Below are positions 6,599 to 15,353 of a stretch of 64,000 bases of DNA, one piece after another; position 1 is the stretch's first letter; every line of letters starts with the position of its first letter. This DNA comes from a virus. Below the pieces are notes generated by a model. That model saw only the letters and a program-made list of their open reading frames with translations, was not told the origin of the DNA and ran no database searches. Both the position numbers and the translations under genes were made by a program. Location: positions 156,496 through 220,495 of the IMG/VR virus record IMGVR_UViG_3300042934_000980; one strand, 5' to 3'.

Positions 6599-9568
6599 AT
6601 GGCTGACACTGAAGTAACAGAATGGGTACAAGACGTACCCCTCATCGAAGTCGGTGAGAAGGTTAAGGGCGGCGTTGACGGCGCCGCTAACAAGAGCTCC
6701 AAAGAACTGATCAAACGCACCGACTACCTGTACGCCCAACTGCAAGCACTGGTGGTGGGTGGACTGAGTGTCCTCGGTAAGCTGGACAGTGAAGCAGAAC
6801 TGGACGCCATCGACACCACCGGGTTGGTCAAAGGCACCGCGTACTTTGTCAGCGGCTCCCTGCGAGTCTGGAACGGCGAAGAATGGACGGACTCCGGCTC
6901 TTTGCTCGGTCCTCGCGGCATCAACCTGCTCGGCACCTGGCCTGACGCCCAAGAGTTGCCAGCGATCGCTTCCAACGAAGTGGGTGACGCCTACATCTGG
7001 AAAGGCGACGTCAACATCCTGATCCCGGTGGGTGAAGGTGAAACGGCTACCCGTGAGTGGGCCAGCATCGGTCTTAAAGGCCCTCAAGGTGATTCGGCCT
7101 ACGAGCTCGCCCAAGACATCGACGGCTTCCAAGGCACCAAAGCCCAGTGGCTGGCCAGCTTGGTGGGTAAAAGCAACTACCAGATCTGGTTGGACCAAGG
7201 CAACACCGGCACCGAAGCCGACTTCTTGGCCACGCTCAAGTCAACTGAACCAGGCCCACCCGGTGAGTCGGTTAAAGGCGACCCAGGTGACCCTGCCACC
7301 CCGTTTGCGATTGAAGGCACGGTAGAGTCGGCGGATCAGCTCCCTACCCCGGGTGATGCGCGCAAAGCGTACTACATCGGCAGCCACCTGTTTGTCTGGG
7401 TTGAATCCCAGAGCAACTACGTGGACTTGGGTTCGGTAGGCGGTCTCTCTGCTTACGACCTGTGGAAGGCTGAAGGCAATACAGGCACCCTCGCTGACTT
7501 CTTCGAGGCGTACCGGTCGACAGTTCCGGGTCCAAAAGGTGACAACGGTGCCAACGTCAACGTCAAGGGTACCCTGAGCACTTCGGACAGCTTGGCGGCG
7601 TTGCAAGACCCGCAGAACCAAGACGCCTACGCGATGAGCGACACAGGTAACCTGTGGATCCTTATCGATGGGACTTGGACAGACACCGGCCCATGGCGTG
7701 GTAAGAGCAACTACGATCTCTACGTCGAGAACGGCGGTCAAGCCGATCAACCCACGTGGCTTGCCAGTCTGCAAGGCCGTGATGGGGAAGACGGGACCAA
7801 CATCCAGCTCAAGGGTATCGTTCCTTCCTACGAAAACCTGCCAACCAGTCCTGCCGAACAAGACGTGTACGCCGTACGCGACCTGAACAGCATCTTTGCC
7901 TTCATCAACGGCGGCTGGGACCTGATGGGTCAGTTCAAGGGTGAAGACGGTGAAGATGGCCAGAACGGCACCTCCATCAATGTCGTCAAGATCCTGACCG
8001 CGGATGACACCGCCATTCCAGCGGCTGCTGGTAACGCCGGCAAAGCCTACGTGGACCTCGACGGTCACATCTGGCTGTCCAACAACAGCATCTGGATCGA
8101 CGTTGGTCCTGTGGGTGCTGCAGGCCCTCAGGGTCCTCAAGGTACAGGCTTTAACCTGCGTGGTAACGTGGCCACTGCCGGTCAGCTGCCTAACACCGCC
8201 CAGGTGCAAGACGGCGATGCCTACATCACCACCATCGACAAGATGCTCTACGTGCGCGTGGAAGGTCAGTGGAACGGTCCGTTTGACATCATCGGTCCTG
8301 AAGGTCGTCAAGGTGTGCCAGGTCCTCAAGGTGCTGATGGTAAGTCCATCGCCATCATGGGTTCCTACACCACCGATGCCGACTTGAAAGCCGCTCACCC
8401 CACAGGCAACTTGGGTGAAGGCTACTTGGTGGGCACTCACCTGTGGATCTGGACGACTGCCGATGGCGGTAAGTGGATCGACGTGGGTGAAGTACGTGGT
8501 CCACAAGGGTTGCCAGGGCCTGAAGGTAAAGCCAGCACCAAACCCGGCCCTAAAGGTGAGCGTGGTACGGTGTGGATCACCTTGCCGGCCGGTCAAGATG
8601 AGCCTTCGCAAGGCTTTGCCGGTAACGTGGGTGACTGGGCGGTCTCGGACACCTTCAAGGTGTACTACCGCAGCGTCAACGGCTGGGTGTACTGGGGTCA
8701 ACTGGTAGCGGGTGATGTAAACTCGCCGCTGGAAAGCTTTGGCAAGGCTGTGCGTCTGGGTAACCAGTGGGTGGTGTTGCCGATCGATGAAGTGGAAGCA
8801 CCTCAAGACGGCAAGTTCTACGTTCGTCGTCTCAAAGCAGGCAGCAACCCTTTGGCTACGGAATGGGTCGCACTTAAGGAAGTGCCTGAAGAACTCACCG
8901 CCAAAGACGGTAAGCTCTACGGTCGGTTCTGGGATGCCGCCACCACCAAGTTCCTGTGGAAAGAAGTGGCTATCCCTTCCGGCATCGCCGATCTGGTCAC
9001 CAAAGACGGCAAGCAGTACGCCCGGGTGTTTGAATCGGGTGCGACCACGCCGATCTGGAAAGAGATCGTCACCATCGCCGACATCACGGCCAAGGACGGG
9101 AAGTACTACGCCCGCTTCTTTGCAGCCGACGGCACCGCCCCGATCTGGAAAGAAGTCCCTGTAGGGATCTCCGACCTGACCACTAAGGACGGTAAGCAGT
9201 ACGTTCGGGTCTATGAGGTGGCAGGTGCTGCACCGATCTGGAAAGAGTTTGTGCTGCCTACCATGGACAAGTACACACTCAAGATGTTGGCGGCCACCAC
9301 CATCCTCGACCTGAGCCAGGCACAGGTGTTCAGCATTGCCAATAGCTCGGCCCGCACGCTTGCGTTCATGGCCCAAACCCAACCGGCTGCTGACCGCTCG
9401 ATGACCGTGGTATTGATCATCAACGGTGCAGGTGTGATCACCTGGCCTGCCAACGTGGTCTGGACCGGCAGTACTCAACCGATCTTGGGGGCAACCACCA
9501 CCGTGGTGACCCTGTTGTGGGACGGCATTGGCGGTCGTTGGATCGGTAGCGTAGGCGCCAGCATCTAA
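6599..9568 (+). CDS. Long tail fibre with collagen-like segments (989 aa)
   Basis: Residues 1-105 form an N-terminal module (PLIEVGEKVKGGVDGAAN) also found in the 12040-12501 product, probably the virion-attachment domain. Repeating blocks follow: GTW/GxV globular domains of 60-75 aa, helical YDLWKAEGNTGTLADFFE repeats, and short collagen-like Gly-X-Y stretches (PGPPGE, PQGPQGTG, PGPQGADG, PGPKGERG). Residues about 730-887 hold five DGKxYxR...PIWKE repeats, and the last 100 residues form a beta-rich tip. This is the classic trimeric host-binding fibre layout. An AAGGGAAG ribosome site precedes the ATG. Confidence 0.92.
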   Translation: MADTEVTEWVQDVPLIEVGEKVKGGVDGAANKSSKELIKRTDYLYAQLQALVVGGLSVLGKLDSEAELDAIDTTGLVKGTAYFVSGSLRVWNGEEWTDSGSLLGPRGINLLGTWPDAQELPAIASNEVGDAYIWKGDVNILIPVGEGETATREWASIGLKGPQGDSAYELAQDIDGFQGTKAQWLASLVGKSNYQIWLDQGNTGTEADFLATLKSTEPGPPGESVKGDPGDPATPFAIEGTVESADQLPTPGDARKAYYIGSHLFVWVESQSNYVDLGSVGGLSAYDLWKAEGNTGTLADFFEAYRSTVPGPKGDNGANVNVKGTLSTSDSLAALQDPQNQDAYAMSDTGNLWILIDGTWTDTGPWRGKSNYDLYVENGGQADQPTWLASLQGRDGEDGTNIQLKGIVPSYENLPTSPAEQDVYAVRDLNSIFAFINGGWDLMGQFKGEDGEDGQNGTSINVVKILTADDTAIPAAAGNAGKAYVDLDGHIWLSNNSIWIDVGPVGAAGPQGPQGTGFNLRGNVATAGQLPNTAQVQDGDAYITTIDKMLYVRVEGQWNGPFDIIGPEGRQGVPGPQGADGKSIAIMGSYTTDADLKAAHPTGNLGEGYLVGTHLWIWTTADGGKWIDVGEVRGPQGLPGPEGKASTKPGPKGERGTVWITLPAGQDEPSQGFAGNVGDWAVSDTFKVYYRSVNGWVYWGQLVAGDVNSPLESFGKAVRLGNQWVVLPIDEVEAPQDGKFYVRRLKAGSNPLATEWVALKEVPEELTAKDGKLYGRFWDAATTKFLWKEVAIPSGIADLVTKDGKQYARVFESGATTPIWKEIVTIADITAKDGKYYARFFAADGTAPIWKEVPVGISDLTTKDGKQYVRVYEVAGAAPIWKEFVLPTMDKYTLKMLAATTILDLSQAQVFSIANSSARTLAFMAQTQPAADRSMTVVLIINGAGVITWPANVVWTGSTQPILGATTTVVTLLWDGIGGRWIGSVGASI
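8785..9258 (+). repeat. Five tandem approx. 32-codon repeats within the fibre gene
   Basis: Coding repeats of 30-36 codons with the pattern DLxxKDGKxYxRxxxxxxxxPIWKEV. The first copy is the most diverged. DNA identity between copies is visible at GACGGxAAG and ATCTGGAAAGA, so copy number could change by recombination. Confidence 0.8.
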
Positions 9569-9575
9569 GTGACCG

Positions 9576-9603
9576 TGCGGTAAGGTTAACGCAACTTACC
9601 GCA
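9576..9603 (+). other. Intergenic hairpin
   Basis: TGCGGTAAG and CTTACCGCA flank a 10-base loop between the long-fibre gene and the next gene. There is no T run, so it is more likely an mRNA-stability or processing element than a full terminator. Confidence 0.5.
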
Positions 9604-9629
9604 TCACCCTTTACATTGAGGTAAGTAAC

Positions 9630-10697
9630 ATGGCTGACGAAAACGTTGTGGATAACGACGAATTGGGTGAAGAGCCGTCCAAAGAAGAACTGGACGCCGC
9701 CCCTGATGCAAACGCTGAACCCGAGGCAGATAACACCGCCGCTGAAGAAGGCACGGATGAAACGGTTGAAGGTGACGTTGAGCCTGAAGCTGAATACTCC
9801 AACGCCGTGGCAGCTGAAGCTCCGGTTGCCAGCGCGGAACTGGGTGAAGGGGAATACCCTGACCACCAAGTCCCTGCGCCGGTATCGGACAGTCCTACCC
9901 AGGAAACCACCAACGAACCCCTGCCTGACGATCACGTAGACCAAGTGGCAACCACCACTGCGGTGACGGAAGAAGAAAGCGAGGAAGCGCCTGAACCTGA
10001 GGTGCCTCAGGAACGTGTGAACGCCTCAACCTTGCTGATCGAGCTGGAATCGGGCGGGTATCCGGTGACCCTAGGTGCGATCTTCTCCAAGTACTCGGAC
10101 CGTTCGTTCCCGCAGTCCCCGTTGTTGCATGATCTTGAAGCCTTGGGTTACGCCAAGGTAGAACCCACCCCTCGCCCTGAAGGCGCCGTCGTAACTGAAG
10201 GTAAGCCGGTGGAAGAGGACGGTGTGTGGAAACGGGTCTGGGTAGCACGGGACTGGAACGACGAAGAAAAGGCCACGCAGCTGGCGGCCCAGAAGGAGCA
10301 AGCGAACCAAAAGATTCTGCAGGTTCGCAATGACGACTTCGAGATGGGCTTGGAGTTCTCCTTCCAGGACACTTCGTTCCACGCCCAGTTGCGTGACGGC
10401 GACCGCATCAACCTGATGTTTCTCAATGACCAAGCCAAAGAACGTCTGGCCGCCGGCAGTGACGAAACCGAACCGTTCCGCAGCTACGAGAATATCAGCT
10501 ACGAACTGCCTCCACAGGAGTTGCTGGATCTCACGTACGCAGCGTTGGCAGCCTACAAGGCCATCCTGCGCAACAGCTGGGCCATCAAGGACCAAGTCGA
10601 CAGAGCCACCACAGTAGCCGAGTTGCCGGAAATCCCGGGTACGTTCCTGCCTTCAAGCAGTGCCCTGAAATTGGGCGCAAGCGAAGCAACTGAGTAA
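9630..10697 (+). CDS. Tail-fibre assembly/chaperone-like protein with acidic N-terminus (DUF4376-like)
   Basis: Residues 1-125 are very acidic and low-complexity (Glu/Asp/Ala/Pro), probably disordered. Residues about 130-200 form a small winged-helix-like segment. The C-terminal 130 residues resemble the DUF4376 domain of fibre-assembly proteins: FEMGLEFSFQDTSFHAQL, ending in a helical LLDLTYAALAAYKAILR...IKDQVDRATT. Its place right after the long fibre fits a dedicated fibre chaperone or adaptor. The domain call is from memory of the family pattern, so the role is likely but not certain. Confidence 0.65.
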   Translation: MADENVVDNDELGEEPSKEELDAAPDANAEPEADNTAAEEGTDETVEGDVEPEAEYSNAVAAEAPVASAELGEGEYPDHQVPAPVSDSPTQETTNEPLPDDHVDQVATTTAVTEEESEEAPEPEVPQERVNASTLLIELESGGYPVTLGAIFSKYSDRSFPQSPLLHDLEALGYAKVEPTPRPEGAVVTEGKPVEEDGVWKRVWVARDWNDEEKATQLAAQKEQANQKILQVRNDDFEMGLEFSFQDTSFHAQLRDGDRINLMFLNDQAKERLAAGSDETEPFRSYENISYELPPQELLDLTYAALAAYKAILRNSWAIKDQVDRATTVAELPEIPGTFLPSSSALKLGASEATE

Positions 10698-10712
10698 CAC
10701 GCACGTAGGTGG

Positions 10713-10730
10713 CCTCCTCAGCTGAGGAGG
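10713..10730 (+). other. Perfect 18-bp palindrome between fibre-module genes
   Basis: CCTCCTCAGCTGAGGAGG lies between the chaperone-like gene and the next fibre gene. It could be a partial terminator, a processing site or a protein-binding site, and lacks a T tract. Confidence 0.5.
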
Positions 10731-10757
10731 TCGCTTACTCTTCAAAGGAATTAACCC

Positions 10758-11489
10758 ATGCTAGAAGCAATGCTGTTAGGTGCAAGACCTACCGTCATGC
10801 CAGCACCCATCTTTCTGTTTGATATGGCGACCCAAAAAGCCAGTGGTCCGAATGGGAATATCCCGGTCACCACCACTGTTGCCGGTGGGAGCGTTGTGGA
10901 CAACGCATACCTCATTAACGACAAACCGTCCATGAGCCTGCCTGCCGCCACCAGCAACTTGGTTATTAACATAACCACGCCACTGGATCTGACAAACGGA
11001 CCGCTGCCGAATGAATTCACCTTGGAATGGTCGTTCATTCACCACAGTGGGTTGGCGGCTGCACAGTATTACGGTAGCACGTACTTTCAAAACGGTGCCG
11101 GTAACCCGGGCGCAGCGATCTATTACGGTGATACCCCGTTCAACAACTCGTTGCTCTATTCGACAACACCGGGCACTGCATCCTCAACGTGCTGGGTGCT
11201 TACCGGGGCAACCAAAACGGCTCAGCTGGCACTTCTGATCCAAGCGGCCATCGTGGTAAGGGGAGGCTTGGTGTACTTCTACCGAAACGGCACCTTGCTG
11301 CGCGTTCAACGATACGGTGAGTGGATCGAGCAGGACGCCAGTGCCAACCAAGGTACTTGGAATGCTCTGAGTCGTATCACCTTGGGGTGGTTTAACTCTA
11401 CCTTGAAGAACGCCCCGAGTCACTACGGTAACATTCGTATTTCCAACTACGCCCGCTATACCCAGAACTACGTCCCCACACCGTTCTAA
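10758..11489 (+). CDS. LamG/concanavalin-like virion protein (243 aa)
   Basis: A beta-rich protein with a jelly-roll pattern typical of laminin-G/lectin-like phage modules: FTLEWSFIHHSG, VYFYRNGTLLRVQRYGEW, ISNYARYTQNYVPT. Such domains bind glycans or decorate fibres. The N-terminal MLEAMLLGARP nearly matches MLEAMLFSAHN of the 28219-29505 product, so the two may share a short attachment peptide. AAAGGA precedes the ATG. It sits inside the fibre operon. Sugar binding is inferred only from fold-like pattern and context. Confidence 0.7.
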   Translation: MLEAMLLGARPTVMPAPIFLFDMATQKASGPNGNIPVTTTVAGGSVVDNAYLINDKPSMSLPAATSNLVINITTPLDLTNGPLPNEFTLEWSFIHHSGLAAAQYYGSTYFQNGAGNPGAAIYYGDTPFNNSLLYSTTPGTASSTCWVLTGATKTAQLALLIQAAIVVRGGLVYFYRNGTLLRVQRYGEWIEQDASANQGTWNALSRITLGWFNSTLKNAPSHYGNIRISNYARYTQNYVPTPF

Positions 11490-11542
11490 GGGATAAGAGT
11501 AATTAACGGGTCACATTCCACCCCTGAGCAGCAGGACAAACC

Positions 11543-12001
11543 ATGAGTGATTTTACTCGATTCAGTGCCATTGAGCGATTGGGGTACGACGTTGAATCCA
11601 GCCGTAAGTACGGTAAGGATATCTGGAGCGTAGCGCCTGGGTATCGTTACTACATCGGATTCAAAGGGTCTACACGTTACGTTGACGTGGAAGACGGCTT
11701 TCTGACTGACGGGGCTACTATCCCGCGTTTCCTGTGGTGGTTGTTGCCACCGTTGGGCGAATACAGTCAAGCAACCAGCTTGCACGATAAACTGTGCCGG
11801 TCGTATTACATCTTGGAACTCATCAACGGCGTTGAGACCCAAGTCCCTGTCACTCGTGCTGAGATCGACGCGATCCTCAAAGAAGCCCTGGAAGTGTTGG
11901 AGGTCAAGAAATGGAAAGAGACCTGTATCATGGCTGGGGTGAATGCGTACCGACTCTTTACCAACCCCACGGAGGCCCGAGGACTGGCTGACAGTTTATA
12001 A
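11543..12001 (+). CDS. DUF1353 family phage protein
   Basis: A 152-aa protein with the DUF1353 core: DGFLTDGATIPRFLWWLLPP followed by ATSLHDKLC. This family is common in tail or lysis regions of tailed phages and its biochemistry is unknown to me. The conserved Asp/His pair (LTDGA, LHD) looks like a possible active or metal site. The C-terminal helix carries ALEVLEVKKWK. It is placed among fibre genes, preceded by an AGGA ribosome site. Confidence 0.8.
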   Translation: MSDFTRFSAIERLGYDVESSRKYGKDIWSVAPGYRYYIGFKGSTRYVDVEDGFLTDGATIPRFLWWLLPPLGEYSQATSLHDKLCRSYYILELINGVETQVPVTRAEIDAILKEALEVLEVKKWKETCIMAGVNAYRLFTNPTEARGLADSL

Positions 12002-12039
12002 TCGGGTCGCCATCCACCCTAACCCGCAAAGGTTAAGAC

Positions 12040-12501
12040 ATGGCTGATATCAAAGAGAAACCCGACGCGTTCCCATCCGTGCCGTTGATTCAACCTGGAT
12101 GGAAGATCAAAGGCGGTGCGGAGGATGCCGCTGCCAACCTTCAAGCGGTCGCGCTGACCCAGCGTACCGCCCACCTTAAGAAGCAGCAAGATGAAATCAA
12201 AAAGTTGCTACTGGGTGGGATAAAAATTATTGGTCGTCTGGTGAATGAAGATGCACTGGACACCATCGACACCTCCAAGCTTTCCATGGGAGACGGCTAC
12301 TTTGTAGACGGTGCAATATTCCTGTGGAACGGCAAAGAGTGGGTCAGTTCGGGCTCGCTTAAAGCGGACCCGGTTGATCTGGCTGAAGGGGTCAGCACTG
12401 ACCCTGGCAACATCCTCCGTTTAGGAGAAGATGGTAAGTTGTACGTGTCCTTTGACACTACACGGGATCTTCTTTCGATTTACAATGCCGCTAAGGAGTA
12501 A
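12040..12501 (+). CDS. Short tail-fibre protein sharing the long-fibre attachment domain
   Basis: A 153-aa protein that aligns end to end with residues 1-105 of the 989-aa fibre: FPSVPLIQPGWKIKGGAEDAA versus VPLIEVGEKVKGG, then LxTIDTSKLSMGDGYFVDGA versus LDAIDTTGLVKGTAYFVSG, and WNGKEWVSSGSL versus WNGEEWTDSGSL. The C-terminus (LLSIYNAAKE) matches the end of the next product (LVAIYNAAKA). It may be an adaptor or the base segment of a split fibre completed by the next two genes. Confidence 0.8.
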   Translation: MADIKEKPDAFPSVPLIQPGWKIKGGAEDAAANLQAVALTQRTAHLKKQQDEIKKLLLGGIKIIGRLVNEDALDTIDTSKLSMGDGYFVDGAIFLWNGKEWVSSGSLKADPVDLAEGVSTDPGNILRLGEDGKLYVSFDTTRDLLSIYNAAKE

Positions 12502-12506
12502 GACGT

Positions 12507-13019
12507 ATGTCACTTGCACTTCAACTGGAAGACTTGGCCGAACAGCTGGGTAAAGATTACAAAACCCTGGTGGGGTCTCAAGGTGATCTGAGCACCCTGC
12601 CCACCGAAGCCAAAGACAACGTGGTCAATGCGATCGCCGAAATCTACAGCCTGCTGGCCGATGCCGGTATCCACATTGACGACACCGCAGGTGCCGGTCA
12701 AACAAACGTGGTGCTGTCCGCTGACAAAGTGGTGGCGCTGCTGGAAGAAGCCAAGAAGGCTGTCAAAGATGACTTGCTCTCAGGCGCAAGCGAAGCTTAT
12801 GACACCTTCAAAGAGCTGCAAGACCGCTTTGAAGCTGACGAAGAAGGCGCAGCTGCCGTCACAGCTGCCTTGGGTAAGCGTGTGCGGTTTGACGCTCCCC
12901 AAACGTTGACTGCTGAAGAGCAGACCACCGCTCGTAACAACATCGGTGCGGTAGCCGCCGCTGACATCGGCGACACCGAAGTTGACTTGGTAGCCATCTA
13001 CAACGCCGCCAAGGCTTAA
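12507..13019 (+). CDS. Tail-fibre segment protein (170 aa)
   Basis: A mostly helical, acidic protein with the fibre motif RFDAPQTLTAEEQTTARNNI, widespread in phage tail fibres just before the distal domain. It ends with the IYNAAKA tail shared with the preceding gene. The ATG follows AAGGAG and lies 5 nt after the previous stop, so the two are co-translated. It probably forms a trimeric shaft segment. Confidence 0.8.
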   Translation: MSLALQLEDLAEQLGKDYKTLVGSQGDLSTLPTEAKDNVVNAIAEIYSLLADAGIHIDDTAGAGQTNVVLSADKVVALLEEAKKAVKDDLLSGASEAYDTFKELQDRFEADEEGAAAVTAALGKRVRFDAPQTLTAEEQTTARNNIGAVAAADIGDTEVDLVAIYNAAKA

Positions 13020-13033
13020 GCGCTAGGAGCAAG

Positions 13034-13063
13034 GGCCGTGTGCGGTTTGGCACGGCCTCTTTT
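13034..13063 (+). terminator. Rho-independent terminator/attenuator
   Basis: GGCCGTG and CACGGCC flank a 10-base loop, followed by TCTTTT on the plus strand. It lies between the 170-aa fibre gene and the last fibre gene, so read-through would set their ratio. Confidence 0.7.
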
Positions 13064-13077
13064 AAAAGGAGTAGTGT

Positions 13078-14154
13078 ATGGACCTTGTGGCGAGGGTTGT
13101 TGCGTTTGTTAAAACTGCCGCCGCGGATTTTAAATCGTTGTCTTCAGCGGTTTCATCCAAGGTAGATAAAGTCGAGGGCAAAGGACTCTCTACGGAGGAT
13201 TACACCACCACCGATAAAGGCAAGGTTGCCTCGTTAGGCGACTTGGGTGGTCAGAACTTGTTTTACAACTCAGCCATGCGGTTGAGTACCATCCCAGGCT
13301 TGGCAGACGGCTGGAAGATTGACGTACCCGGAAGCCCCGGTGCCTCAACAGTAACCTTCTCTCTGGTTCCGTCTCCTATGAACTTGGGAGAGAATGCACA
13401 GCGGCTGACTGTCGCGGGGTTGAACACCAGCACCTTGTACCGCTCGTTGATCAATGACCCTTCCTACCAACCCCCTAGGGTGTGCGAGGGGATGAACATC
13501 ACCGTCTCCACGCATGTGAAAGGCACGGCTGGACTGGGTCTTCGGATCTACGTGCAGGCCCTCAGTGCAGCAGGAGCGGTCTTGGGTACGGTTAACAGTG
13601 CGTTGTCGGCATTGGACGGTACGGTGCAACGGTTTTCCAAGTCGTACAACAACCTGCCGGTGGGTACAACGCGCATTCAGGTGGTGTATCGGATTTATGG
13701 CGGGACGACGGTCACAGCGGGGGTGGTGGACTTTACCCGTCCTCAGTTGCAGATTGGGTTGCTCTCTAGCTGGACTGAGGACACCCTCAGCCACATGACC
13801 GGTTGGATCACGTTGCCCTTGCTCAGCGGGTTCAGTGCGGTAGCCAGCCATCCCCCTCAGTACCGCATCGTCAATGATGAAGTGAAGCTTCGTGGTAAAG
13901 TGACCATGGGGGCTAAAGTGCTGTCTGGCGGTTCTTACCCGTTCGCCACGTTACCTGCTGGGTATCGCCCTGCGGGGATGACCACCGACAGTGAAGTGAT
14001 GATGGTCCCTGTGGTGTGCTCCTCCAGCGTCGGTACAGCGTGTCACTGTTCGGTTACCCGCACGGGGACTTGTTCCATTGTGCTGGGTGGTTCGTTGTCT
14101 TTGGCCTCTTCCACCTACGACCTGTCCAACGTTAGCTTCTCAACGACGGCATAA
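13078..14154 (+). CDS. Distal tail-fibre/receptor-binding protein (358 aa)
   Basis: Begins with a helical shaft (VARVVAFVKTAAADFKSL) and the fibre motif VDKVEGKGLSTEDYTT. Next comes NLFYNSAMRL and a beta-sandwich resembling carbohydrate-binding modules (residues about 60-235). The C-terminus is a beta-rich tip beginning GWITLPLLSGFSAV. The tip is rich in small residues and contains several Cys (VVCSSSVGTACHCS). A receptor-binding role is inferred from layout and from being last in the fibre module. AAAGGAG precedes the ATG. Confidence 0.82.
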   Translation: MDLVARVVAFVKTAAADFKSLSSAVSSKVDKVEGKGLSTEDYTTTDKGKVASLGDLGGQNLFYNSAMRLSTIPGLADGWKIDVPGSPGASTVTFSLVPSPMNLGENAQRLTVAGLNTSTLYRSLINDPSYQPPRVCEGMNITVSTHVKGTAGLGLRIYVQALSAAGAVLGTVNSALSALDGTVQRFSKSYNNLPVGTTRIQVVYRIYGGTTVTAGVVDFTRPQLQIGLLSSWTEDTLSHMTGWITLPLLSGFSAVASHPPQYRIVNDEVKLRGKVTMGAKVLSGGSYPFATLPAGYRPAGMTTDSEVMMVPVVCSSSVGTACHCSVTRTGTCSIVLGGSLSLASSTYDLSNVSFSTTA

Positions 14155-14177
14155 CGAAAAAATAAATAGACGTGAAT

Positions 14178-14212
14178 AACCCTACCCAACCCATTACGGG
14201 TTGGGTAGGGTT
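14178..14212. terminator. Bidirectional terminator between convergent operons
   Basis: A 15-bp perfect stem (AACCCTACCCAACCC and its complement) with a 5-base loop lies between the end of the plus-strand fibre module and the end of the minus-strand 14223-14432 gene. Confidence 0.8.
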
Positions 14213-14222
14213 ATAACTGGTG

Positions 14223-14432
14223 TTATTCCATTTCTTCCAGTTTCTCTTCCAATTCTTCAAGCAGCTCTTGGAGAGTTTCAGCTTCAACGCCTTCATCAAC
14301 CTCATCACCAAACCAACCCACCCAAATCCCGTTTTGGACGTCGTAGTTCAGTGTGAGGTCAAGTTGGTCGATGTCGCACAGGTCTTGGAGTCGCGAGATC
14401 CGCTCTTCCAAGGTAACGTCGATAACTGGCAT
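14223..14432 (-). CDS. Small acidic protein (69 aa)
   Basis: Very acidic, ending in a Glu/Leu helix (TLQELLEELEEKLEE). The centre has LDLTLNYDVQNGIWVGWFG. A GAGGG ribosome site precedes the ATG. Acidic mini-proteins of phages often mimic DNA or bind host polymerases, but nothing here shows that. Last gene before the terminator at 14178-14212. Confidence 0.8.
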   Translation of the reverse strand: MPVIDVTLEERISRLQDLCDIDQLDLTLNYDVQNGIWVGWFGDEVDEGVEAETLQELLEELEEKLEEME

Positions 14433-14455
14433 GGTACAGCCCTCGCGATCAGTGA

Positions 14456-15328
14456 TTAACGCGAAGGGGTCAGTTGCACGACGTCTTCAGACACCGTAGT
14501 ACCCGCCAACTCGTCCACCGTGGTGCCGGCCAGGGCTTTCTCAAGCAGCGAGATTTGCTGGGCGCGTTCACGGAAGTTCATGTCAGCAGGGCTGCGCGGG
14601 GTGGCGCGGCGGTCACGGCGTTCGTTGCGTTCGATCACACGCAGCGTCTTGTTGATCTGCGCTTTGGGGTACACGTTCAGGTCATACCCGTACACGTAAC
14701 CACCAACACTGATCATGGCGTCTTGAGGCGCGTCAGGATCGAAGTAAATCCGGCAGGGCATGTCTTCACCCTCAGCGCTGCGAATCGTCGTGACGAGTTC
14801 TACAGGGTCTGGGAAGACTGCTTGCATGATCTTCTCGAAGAAGCTTGTGATGATCATGGCCGTCTTGATGTAGATCCGAGGACCTTTGATCAAGTTGTTG
14901 TACAACAGTTCCAACACCGCTTCACGCATGTTGGTCGAAGCTTCGGGGACGTAAAACGCGAAAGATACATTGCCCCGGACCACGACGTAGTGCGTACGCT
15001 GTGTGCAACCGATGGCGACAAAGCGGAAGTTACCGTTGTCGCCGACGATCATGTTGTACGAAATGATCGGGCCTTCCAGAAACACTTTAACCGCAGGACC
15101 AGGTCCCTCGGGGTTCAGCTTGGGCTTACCGGTGTGGGAAAGAACTTCCAGCACACGTTCCTGGGTTGAATCGATAAACGCCTGATCCAACCCCAAGTCG
15201 GTGATCAATACACCGCCGTTCCCTTCTTCAACGCGGTTGCTGGCTTCCAGCACCACTCTTAACGGACTTTGTGAAAACTTGGGAAGACGATCGTTAAGCT
15301 CGTTGAGATTACTCGACACTGAACTCAT
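14456..15328 (-). CDS. Hypothetical protein (290 aa)
   Basis: Alpha/beta protein of unknown family. The middle (residues 90-200) is beta-rich and hydrophobic (NFRFVAIGCTQRTHYVVVRG). A basic patch (RVIERNERRDRRATPRSP) near residue 240 precedes a helical tail. AAGGAG precedes the ATG. It is in the operon running from 19.4 kb to 14.2 kb, whose other members are also unassigned. Confidence 0.85.
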   Translation of the reverse strand: MSSVSSNLNELNDRLPKFSQSPLRVVLEASNRVEEGNGGVLITDLGLDQAFIDSTQERVLEVLSHTGKPKLNPEGPGPAVKVFLEGPIISYNMIVGDNGNFRFVAIGCTQRTHYVVVRGNVSFAFYVPEASTNMREAVLELLYNNLIKGPRIYIKTAMIITSFFEKIMQAVFPDPVELVTTIRSAEGEDMPCRIYFDPDAPQDAMISVGGYVYGYDLNVYPKAQINKTLRVIERNERRDRRATPRSPADMNFRERAQQISLLEKALAGTTVDELAGTTVSEDVVQLTPSR

Positions 15329-15353
15329 AAATACTCCTTGTTGTACTGCTGGT

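Noticed and set aside
8785-9258. Regular repeats that could suggest a CRISPR array
   Set aside because: The repeats are in-frame protein repeats within the fibre gene, with no constant spacers or direct repeats of CRISPR type. No array was found elsewhere.
7241-9478. Long minus-strand open frame (745 codons) opposite the fibre gene
   Set aside because: The fibre gene on the plus strand has collagen repeats, fibre motifs and a ribosome site. The opposite frame is a shadow of its codon bias, with low-complexity composition and no ribosome site.
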